From positions 1 to 36,699 of the IMG/VR virus record IMGVR_UViG_3300003322_001030: a stretch of 36,699 nt of DNA; one strand, given 5' to 3'. The notes below the pieces were generated by a model, which saw only the letters and a program-made list of their open reading frames with translations, made no database searches and was not told where the DNA came from. Shown piece after piece: positions 31,299-36,699 of the stretch (positions are counted from its first letter, which is position 1; every line of letters starts with the position of its first letter). Origin of the DNA: a virus. Made by a program: the position numbers and the translations under genes.

Positions 31299-31673
31299 AT
31301 GCGCGCCGAGCACGCCGCCCTCATCGCGAACGCCGTTCGCGACCACCTGTGGTCCGACCTGGAGGTCTGCCCGCCGACCGGCGGCTGGCGCTGGGTGCGC
31401 GGCGACGTGATGACGGGCGGCGTCGTCCAGCAGGTCGATGGTTTCAGCAACGGCTTCGTCGCCGCGGCCGACACCCTGCATGTCGATGTGCTGGATTTCG
31501 CGCCGTACACGGCCTTCGCGGCGCCCGACAAGGCCTGGTGGGTTCGCTATACCGACATCGGCGGCCGGCTCGCCCTGCGACGACTGACCGAGCCGATGAC
31601 TCTGCAGGATGGCGGGCGGTTCATGGCCGCGCCGCTCAAGCCGGTCGATCCGGCCGACGCCGTCCCGGCCTAG
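31299..31673 (+). CDS. head-tail joining-like protein (FII position)
   Basis: A 124-residue protein whose ATG touches the previous TAG. It is beta-rich and tryptophan-rich (GGWRWVRGDVMTGGVVQQVDG, APDKAWWVRYTDIGGRLALRRL), which fits a small connector such as lambda FII. No sequence family recognised. Contains the perfect 15-bp palindrome GCGAACGCCGTTCGC (31326-31340), translated as Ala-Asn-Ala-Val-Arg. Confidence 0.6.
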   Translation: MRAEHAALIANAVRDHLWSDLEVCPPTGGWRWVRGDVMTGGVVQQVDGFSNGFVAAADTLHVDVLDFAPYTAFAAPDKAWWVRYTDIGGRLALRRLTEPMTLQDGGRFMAAPLKPVDPADAVPA

Positions 31674-31675
31674 CC

Positions 31676-32452
31676 GTGCGCGATCTCCAGCTCCGACTGG
31701 CGCTCCAGGGCGACCTGGAGGCGTGGGCTCAGGACGTCAAGGTCGCCATGCTGCAAGGCGTGCGCGACGCCGTCGAGGAGACCGGCCGCGAGGGGCTGGA
31801 GCTGTTTCGCGACGATGTCCGCCAGGCCGGCCTTGGAGATCGCCTGCCCAACACCTGGCGGCTGGAGATGTTGCCCAAGCGCGGCTTGGCCTACAATCCC
31901 GCTGCCTTCATCCGTTCGGCCGCCGCCGACATCATCGACGCCTTCACGCGCGGCGTGACGATCAAGTCGAAGTCCGGCGGGTTCCTGGCGGTGCCGATCC
32001 CGGGCGGTCCGATGGACCGTATACGGGTGTTCAAGGGCGAAACGTCGGTCCAGGCCGCCGAGCGGCGCCTGGGTCAGCTGGTGTTCGTGCCCGTGCGCCA
32101 GGGCTTGGCCATGCTGGTGACGAAGGCCGTTCGCCAGACGCGGTCGGGGCGCTGGGTCCGCAAGAAAGAGAAGGACAACTTCTCGCCCAAGTACACGGCC
32201 GAGAACATCGCCGAGGCCGTGCCGGTCTTCTGGCTGGTCCCCCAGGTTCACCTGGCCCGTCGCCTCAACTGGCCGACGATCGCGCGGCAGATCGAACAGA
32301 CCTTCGCTCACGCCGTCGAGGACAAGCTGCGTGGCCGCCTCGCCGCCGTAGACGCCGGCACGACGCGCGGGCGGGCGACGCTCGCCTTTCTCGACCAGCA
32401 GGACAGCGGCTTCGCCTCGGATCTGCGCTCGGTCTCCATCTCGCTGGATTGA
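31676..32452 (+). CDS. minor tail-type protein (DUF6441-like, lambda Z position)
   Basis: A 258-residue protein with the segments GREGLELFRDDVRQAGLGDRL, NTWRLEMLPKRGLAYNPAAF, IPGGPMDRIRVFKGETS and LNWPTIARQIEQTFAHAVEDKL. I associate this pattern with DUF6441 phage tail-completion proteins. Lambda gpZ has the same position and completes the tail end at the head. GTG at 31676, two bases after the previous stop, gives the likely N-terminus (RDLQLRLALQGDL); an ATG at 31750 would cut into the domain. Confidence 0.7.
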   Translation: MRDLQLRLALQGDLEAWAQDVKVAMLQGVRDAVEETGREGLELFRDDVRQAGLGDRLPNTWRLEMLPKRGLAYNPAAFIRSAAADIIDAFTRGVTIKSKSGGFLAVPIPGGPMDRIRVFKGETSVQAAERRLGQLVFVPVRQGLAMLVTKAVRQTRSGRWVRKKEKDNFSPKYTAENIAEAVPVFWLVPQVHLARRLNWPTIARQIEQTFAHAVEDKLRGRLAAVDAGTTRGRATLAFLDQQDSGFASDLRSVSISLD

Positions 32453-32454
32453 TC

Positions 32455-32952
32455 ATGATCGACATCGACGACATCCCGGACGCGACGGTTATCGACCGCG
32501 CACACGCCGCCCTCGTGCTGGTGTTGGACGCCGTTCCGGCCTTCGACGACATCACCGTTCATCGGGGTGAGTACTTCAAGGAAGAGCTGCTCGAGGGCGG
32601 CGACACCAAGCGCTGGCTCAACGTCCTGATCGCGCCGGGTGCGCCTCAGATCCTCGCCGAGGTCCTCGGTCTGGGCGAGGACGACGGCTACGAAGTCGAG
32701 TTCGTGCAGGTCTACCAGATTGAATGGCTGGTCCAGCGCGACAATGACGCGGCCCGCGACGCGGCGTTCCAGGCCGGCCTTCTGGCGATCCAGGCCGCCT
32801 TGCGGGCGGATCGGATCCTCGGCGGTGCGGCCCGAGGCCTGACGATCGCGCCGGCCACCCGCGAGAACAGCGCCCTGCCTTTCACCGCCAAGACCTTGTC
32901 GGCGGTCATCCCGGTCCGCGTCCAACTGCGCGGCCCTTCGCCTATCGGCTGA
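32455..32952 (+). CDS. tail terminator-like protein (lambda U position)
   Basis: A 165-residue protein with alternating helices and strands (DRAHAALVLVLDAVPAF, DDGYEVEFVQVYQIEWLVQ, KTLSAVIPVRVQLRGPSPIG). Size and place between the Z-like gene and the tail tube fit a tail terminator such as gpU (131), which stops tube growth and joins head and tail. The call rests on order and fold-like pattern. ATG at 32455, two bases after the previous stop. Confidence 0.6.
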   Translation: MIDIDDIPDATVIDRAHAALVLVLDAVPAFDDITVHRGEYFKEELLEGGDTKRWLNVLIAPGAPQILAEVLGLGEDDGYEVEFVQVYQIEWLVQRDNDAARDAAFQAGLLAIQAALRADRILGGAARGLTIAPATRENSALPFTAKTLSAVIPVRVQLRGPSPIG

Positions 32953-32965
32953 ACAGGAGACGACC

Positions 32966-33175
32966 ATGGCCCCGCGCCAGAAGACCCCCGCCGAGCCCGC
33001 CGCCAACGCGGCCGTGCTGCTGCAACCCGCTCACGGCTTCGATAGGGGCGTCGTCGTTCGCGGCGACGTCAACATCATCGGCGACCTGGTCCTATCCCAG
33101 GCCGCGCGGCCGGCCACGGAGCGCGACATCGCGATCGCCGGCGGCCAGGTCAAAGACCTCGCCGGCCTCGACTGA
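32966..33175 (+). CDS. small hypothetical tail-region protein
   Basis: A 69-residue protein with a basic, proline-rich start (APRQKTPAEPAANAAV) and a beta-like rest (GFDRGVVVRGDVNIIGDLVL). AGGAGA stands before the ATG. Function unknown; it lies between the terminator-like and tail-tube genes. Confidence 0.6.
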   Translation: MAPRQKTPAEPAANAAVLLQPAHGFDRGVVVRGDVNIIGDLVLSQAARPATERDIAIAGGQVKDLAGLD

Positions 33176-33204
33176 TCCCAACCCTTCAGACCTAGGAGCC
33201 TTCC

Positions 33205-34188
33205 ATGGCCGACACCGTCTTTCCTCCCGCCACGCGCGGGCGCGCCGTCCAGACCCGCCTGGCGTTCGAGGCCAACGCCGGCGTTCTGCCGGCCGCCGGC
33301 TGGAAGCCCGTGCGCTTCTACAACCTGACGGCCGGCCTGGAGCGCGGCCTGGTCCGCGACAACCAGCTCGGCCTGGCCGAAGCCAACACGCGCGACAGCA
33401 CCGCGCGCCGTCGCGGCATGCCGGGCGGGTCGCTGCGTCGGACCACGCCGATCAACCTGACCGAGGCCGGCTACTGGCTGTCGGCGGGCTTCCGCCGCGC
33501 CGCGCCGACGGGCGCCGACGACGACTTCGTGCACGTATTCGACACCGGCGGCGAACAGCCCGCCGCGTCGCTGACGCTGGCCCAGAAGTACGCCAACAAC
33601 GACTACACCTGGGACATGGGCGTGGTGCTGTCGGAGCTTCAGATCTCGGCCGCCAAGACCGAGAACGTCGCCCGTTTCAACATGACCTTGATGCCGCTGA
33701 AGGACGATATCGGCGCGGCCTGGCCGGCGGGCGTGGTCGGTGCGGCGGCGGCGGCCGATGATTTCAACGACTGGCGCTGGCGGATGCTGCTCGACGACGT
33801 GCTGGTGGGCGATGCGCTGAACATCGACCTGAACCTGACGCGCGGCGTCGAGATGGTGCAGGGAATGTCGGGCGACGAATGGCCGACCTTCCACCATTTC
33901 GGCGAGGCCGACACCACGGGCACGTTCAAGGTCTACGGCCGAGGCGCGGCGTTCCGGGCTCTGGGCCGCACCGGCGGCGCGGGCAAGATCACGCTCGAGG
34001 CCACCTCGCCGGCCGATCCGGTCAACCGCTACTTCCGCATCGAGATGGAGAACGCTCAGTTCAACCAGCCTCAGAACGTGGTCGACAGCGGCGGCCAGAT
34101 GTCGGCCGACTTCAGCTTCGAGGCCAGCCAGACGGCGACCGCCTCGGCGGCCGTCATCACCCTGGCCAACGGCGTGGCGGCCTACTGA
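33205..34188 (+). CDS. tail tube protein
   Basis: A 327-residue protein with typical tube features: FEANAGVLPAAGWKPVRFYNLTAG early, NDYTWDMGVVLSELQISAAKTENVARFNMTLMPLKD in the middle, and VNRYFRIEMENAQFNQPQNVVDSGGQMSADFSFEA near the end. It is expected to form the stacked hexameric tube of a long non-contractile tail. CTAGGAG precedes the ATG. Its TGA overlaps the chaperone start as TGATG. The preceding 29 bases are leader only. Confidence 0.88.
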   Translation: MADTVFPPATRGRAVQTRLAFEANAGVLPAAGWKPVRFYNLTAGLERGLVRDNQLGLAEANTRDSTARRRGMPGGSLRRTTPINLTEAGYWLSAGFRRAAPTGADDDFVHVFDTGGEQPAASLTLAQKYANNDYTWDMGVVLSELQISAAKTENVARFNMTLMPLKDDIGAAWPAGVVGAAAAADDFNDWRWRMLLDDVLVGDALNIDLNLTRGVEMVQGMSGDEWPTFHHFGEADTTGTFKVYGRGAAFRALGRTGGAGKITLEATSPADPVNRYFRIEMENAQFNQPQNVVDSGGQMSADFSFEASQTATASAAVITLANGVAAY

Positions 34189-34634
34189 TGAGGCTGGATC
34201 CGGAAGTCGCCGAGGCGCTGGGGCTCGCCGTCAACGACGGGCCCCGCGACGTCGAGCTGGAGAACGGCGTATGGCTGACCATGCGCCCGCCCCAGGGGCA
34301 GGACTGGGCCGCCGCCAAGTCGGCCCTGGCCAAGGTCGCCGAGATCGATCGCCAGCTCCGGGCGATGGCCGGCCGCTACGCCTGGTCGCCGCGCGATGTC
34401 TCGGCGCTGTTCGATCCGGAAACCTGGGGTGGCGCGGCCGAGTGGTGTCTGGCCGTGGAACTGGCGCCGCTGATCGTCAGCAAGGTCTGGCGGCTCGACG
34501 GCGATCGGCGCTTCGACGTCGAGCCCAAGCTGGAAACCTTCGTGTTCCTGTTCAAGCTGGGCGAGAACCTCGACCGGTTCCTGAGCGCGGCGCGTGCAGC
34601 CGAGCGGGGCCTGCTGACCGCAAAAAAAGAGTAG
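34188..34634 (+). CDS. tail assembly chaperone G
   Basis: A 148-residue protein between tail tube and tape measure, the place of lambda gpG. Segments: DPEVAEALGLAVNDGPRDVEL, VSALFDPETWGGAAEWCLAVELAPLIVSKVW and LGENLDRFLSAARAAERGLLTAKKE. The last codons before the stop are GCA AAA AAA GAG TAG, a slippery site. Chaperone G coats the tape measure while the tube polymerises. Translation overlaps tube and downstream frame. Confidence 0.85.
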   Translation: MRLDPEVAEALGLAVNDGPRDVELENGVWLTMRPPQGQDWAAAKSALAKVAEIDRQLRAMAGRYAWSPRDVSALFDPETWGGAAEWCLAVELAPLIVSKVWRLDGDRRFDVEPKLETFVFLFKLGENLDRFLSAARAAERGLLTAKKE

Positions 34635-34987
34635 GCGTCCTCGCCCGCTATCTGTTCGCGGGCGGGGGCGCGCACTGCGATGGCTGTGCGGCGCGCGGTC
34701 ATCCGTGCCGGGTCGAAGCGACGCCCTGCACCAAGGATCTGAACAGCCCCATCCACCCGGCCGAGGTTGAGGCCTGGCGCATAGCCGGCCACGGCGGCGC
34801 CTGGATGCTCCGCGAGCACCCGCGCCTGACCGACCAGCCCAAACTCAACTGGCCCGCCTGCTCCGCGATCCACGATCCGATGCAGGCCCCGTGGTCTCAG
34901 GTGAGGCCGATGCTCTCAGCGATCGAGGCCGGCGCGCGCAAGGCGGCCAAGGATCGCGAAGACCGTTCGCAAGAGGAGGAACCATGA
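34188..34987 (+). CDS. tail assembly chaperone GT, made by -1 frameshift
   Basis: At A AAA AAA (34622-34628) a -1 slip moves ribosomes into a frame that stays open to 34987, adding about 119 residues to give a 266-residue GT product. The T part is cysteine-rich at its start (HCDGCAARGHPCRVEATPC), then WRIAGHGGAWMLREHPRL and a charged end (KDREDRSQEEEP). It lacks a start codon with a ribosome-binding site near its beginning, which supports frameshift expression. In lambda the T part binds the tube protein. The stop overlaps the tape-measure ATG. Confidence 0.78.
34622..34628 (+). promoter_or_regulatory. A7 slippery heptamer for programmed -1 frameshift
   Basis: Seven A in the phase gcA AAA AAA gag, four codons before the zero-frame stop counting GCA as the first. 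This is an X XXY YYZ heptamer. GC-rich sequence with pairing potential follows (GCCCGC...GCGGGC, about 34643-34667), which may act as stimulator. Confidence 0.8.
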
Positions 34988-36699
34988 CCGTCAGCGTCGC
35001 CGTTCGCCTGGGCCTGGAGGGCGGTCAGGCCGCCACCCGGGGCGTGGAGGACTTCGGGCGCAAGGGCTCGTCGTCGCTGCGCGAGGTCAAAAAGGCGGCC
35101 AGCGAGTTGCCGCCCCACCTGGTGGCGGTCTCCCGTGGCGTGGGCGCCTTGAAGGACAAGGTCGACGATCTGGCCGGCTCCACCGGCGCCTTCGGCAATG
35201 TGACCAAATCCTTCGGTGGGTACGGTGTGGCGATCGGCGCGAGCGTGGCGGTGATCGGCGCGGCGGCCGTTGGATTGTTCAACTATACCAAGGGCGCGAT
35301 CGCGGCCGGCGACGCTATCGCCGACGCCGCCCAGAAGGCCGGGGTTTCGACCGACACGCTGCAAGAGCTGCGCTACGCCGTCCATGCGACGGGCGGGGAG
35401 TACGAGGACGCAGACGCCGCCATTTCGGCGTTTACGGTCAAGCTGGGGCTGGCTGAGAGCGGCAACGCCAAGGCCTTGAAGACCTTCAAGCAGCTCGGCT
35501 TCACGCAGGATGACCTGAAGTCGTTCGCCACGGCCGACGAGGCCTTGCATGCGATCATGCAGCGGGTGTCGGAGCTGGACCGGGAAACCGAGCGCCAGGC
35601 GATCGCGGAGAAGCTGGGTCTCACCCCGATGATCGGTCTTCTGCGTGAAGGCGCGGACAAGATGGATGAGCTGCGTCAAGCGGCTCATGATCTTGGCTTT
35701 GTAATGGACGCCGACCTGGTCAGTGCGGCGGGTGACGCTCAAGACAAGCTCGATGACCTTCAGATGGTTGTTGGGGCCCAACTGAACTCGGTCTTGGTCG
35801 AGGGGATACCGCTGGTCGTCGAGATCGGCAGCGCGATCGCAGGGGCGGCGAAAGAAGCTCGAGGCCTTTTTGACGACCTCCGCGACGGATTGCCGGTCTT
35901 CCAGCAATGGCTGGATAAGATGAAATGGCTCAAGGACTTATTCGGCGTTGTCAAGGATTTGAACGGTGCTGCAAAAGCCTTCAGTCCGCTGAATGTCTTT
36001 GACCAGGCGCGGCGTTCCATCGGCGGCCTCGCCGACGCTGCCAGGGGTGGGCCGGCTCTGCCGGCCGATTTCGGCATGAACGATGGCGGTGCTTTGAACG
36101 ACCGGCAGACCGGCGCCGTAGGGGGCGGCGCGCCAACGGATAGGCCGAAACGTGGGCGCACGCTCGGTGATCTTGGCGATGATGCGCGGGCCCAGGCCGC
36201 CAAGGCGGCCGCCACGAAAGCCGCTCGCGAAGCTGAACAGGCCGCCAAGCGCGAACGCGACCGGGCCGACCGCACCGCCAAGGCGGTCGAAACGGCGCAC
36301 CAGGCCGAACTGGCGGCCCAAGCCGATCTGAACCTGTCGATCGTCGCGCGCCGGGATCTTGAGCTGAAGCGGATCGATGACGCGGCCAAGGCGCGCGCCG
36401 CCGACATGGCCGCCGACCAGGCCAAGCCCGAGAAGGAACGCGAGTACAGCGCTGCTCAGGCGGCCGAGGTGTTGGCCGCTCAGGCGTCGGCCGACGCCGC
36501 CGAGAAGCGGGCGATTACAGCTAAGGCGGACCAGGATCTCGCCGACAAGCGCCTCGAGGATGAACAGCGCCTTGCCGACCTGACCAAGGATCTGCTGTCG
36601 CTGGCATCGGCTGGGGCCCGCACGGCGGCCGAGCGGCGGCGTATCGAGCTGCAACTTCTGGACTTGACGACGAAAGCGGCGCGCGACGAGCTGCTGGCC
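34984..36699 (+). CDS. tail tape-measure protein, 3' part missing
   Basis: 572 residues without a stop; the gene continues past the window. It begins MTVSVAVRLGLEGGQAATRG, has a hydrophobic segment near residue 80-100 (VAIGASVAVIGAAAVGLFNYT), tape-measure-type helices (AQKAGVSTDTLQELRYAVHATG, AEKLGLTPMIGLLREGADKMDEL), and from about residue 395 a long alanine-, arginine- and glutamate-rich coiled coil (ARAQAAKAAATKAAREAEQAA). The protein sets tail length and is ejected during infection. The ATG overlaps the GT stop (ATGA) and follows GAGGAGGA. Confidence 0.92.
   Translation, partial: MTVSVAVRLGLEGGQAATRGVEDFGRKGSSSLREVKKAASELPPHLVAVSRGVGALKDKVDDLAGSTGAFGNVTKSFGGYGVAIGASVAVIGAAAVGLFNYTKGAIAAGDAIADAAQKAGVSTDTLQELRYAVHATGGEYEDADAAISAFTVKLGLAESGNAKALKTFKQLGFTQDDLKSFATADEALHAIMQRVSELDRETERQAIAEKLGLTPMIGLLREGADKMDELRQAAHDLGFVMDADLVSAAGDAQDKLDDLQMVVGAQLNSVLVEGIPLVVEIGSAIAGAAKEARGLFDDLRDGLPVFQQWLDKMKWLKDLFGVVKDLNGAAKAFSPLNVFDQARRSIGGLADAARGGPALPADFGMNDGGALNDRQTGAVGGGAPTDRPKRGRTLGDLGDDARAQAAKAAATKAAREAEQAAKRERDRADRTAKAVETAHQAELAAQADLNLSIVARRDLELKRIDDAAKARAADMAADQAKPEKEREYSAAQAAEVLAAQASADAAEKRAITAKADQDLADKRLEDEQRLADLTKDLLSLASAGARTAAERRRIELQLLDLTTKAARDELLA

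Larger units (their letters stand above)
5364..31340. repeat. interspersed palindrome GAACGSCGTTC, nine copies
   Basis: Exact copies at 5366-5376, 9038-9048, 11433-11443, 12408-12418, 15123-15133, 18996-19006, 25350-25360, 27447-27457 and 31328-31338. Four extend to the 15-bp palindrome GCGAACGSCGTTCGC (5364, 12406, 25348, 31326) and one to CCGAACGCCGTTCGG (9036). Near copies GAACAGCGTTC lie at 4159-4169 and 8254-8264. All are inside genes and are read in different frames. Span given is first to last copy. Confidence 0.85.

Noticed and set aside
28332-31481. A 1049-residue minus-strand open frame
   Set aside because: It lies opposite the scaffold, decoration, capsid and FI-position genes. 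Long antisense frames are common in GC-rich genes because stop codons are rare there; the protein is rich in Gly, Arg, Asp and Val without domains.

Overview
The window is the left two-thirds or so of a lambda-like temperate siphophage (prophage) in a GC-rich alphaproteobacterium. Caulobacteraceae (Caulobacter or Phenylobacterium-like) is my best guess from codon use, the promoter style and the protein flavour; this is inference, since no host marker gene is present. The window opens inside the 3' end of a tRNA gene (probably tRNA-Ile), the likely attachment site, and closes inside the tail tape-measure gene. Lysis genes, tail tip genes and the right attachment site lie outside.

Layout. (1) 1-9072, minus strand: the left early operon, read toward the tRNA. 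It starts with small unknown proteins, then a 725-residue ParB-like protein, a DEDDh exonuclease fused to a large extra domain, an ASCH protein, a small HTH regulator, more small proteins, and finally the integrase. Most genes overlap or abut. (2) 9091-10717: the lysis-lysogeny switch. An HTH-S24 repressor on the minus strand and a membrane-anchored protein on the plus strand converge at one CTAG shared by their stop codons. This block is flanked by two operator clusters built on the same 14-bp palindrome (core CGGGAAATTTCCCG), one over the leftward early promoter and one over the rightward cro-like promoter. (3) 10776-11622: three small minus-strand genes. (4) 11703-22199, plus strand: the right early operon, with HTH regulators, a C5 cytosine methyltransferase carrying seven tandem recognition-type repeats, a SNF2 helicase-DNA methyltransferase fusion, a PD-(D/E)XK nuclease, a second SNF2 helicase broken by a one-base shift at a run of nine G, a replication-initiator-like gene with an iteron array inside its coding sequence, and an RfaH/NusG-like protein. 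(5) 22200-22486: a non-coding junction with an ops-like octamer, a 13-bp hairpin and direct repeats, proposed to hold the late-gene antitermination and/or cos functions. (6) 22487-36699, plus strand: late genes in lambda order: terminase small and large subunits, gpW-like, portal, S49 protease with nested scaffold, decoration protein, major capsid protein, head-tail joining genes, tail tube, tail assembly chaperone G/GT with an A7 slippery site, and tape measure.

How it fits together: one repressor can silence both early operons through related operators. The right operon modifies and replicates DNA and ends with an antiterminator-like gene next to a hairpin that precedes packaging and morphogenesis genes. 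The most unexplained signals are the 11-bp palindrome GAACGSCGTTC, present nine times and read as four different peptides, so conserved as DNA; the ops-like site beside an RfaH-like gene; the seven-repeat methyltransferase beside a helicase-methyltransferase fusion; and the G9 break in the second helicase.
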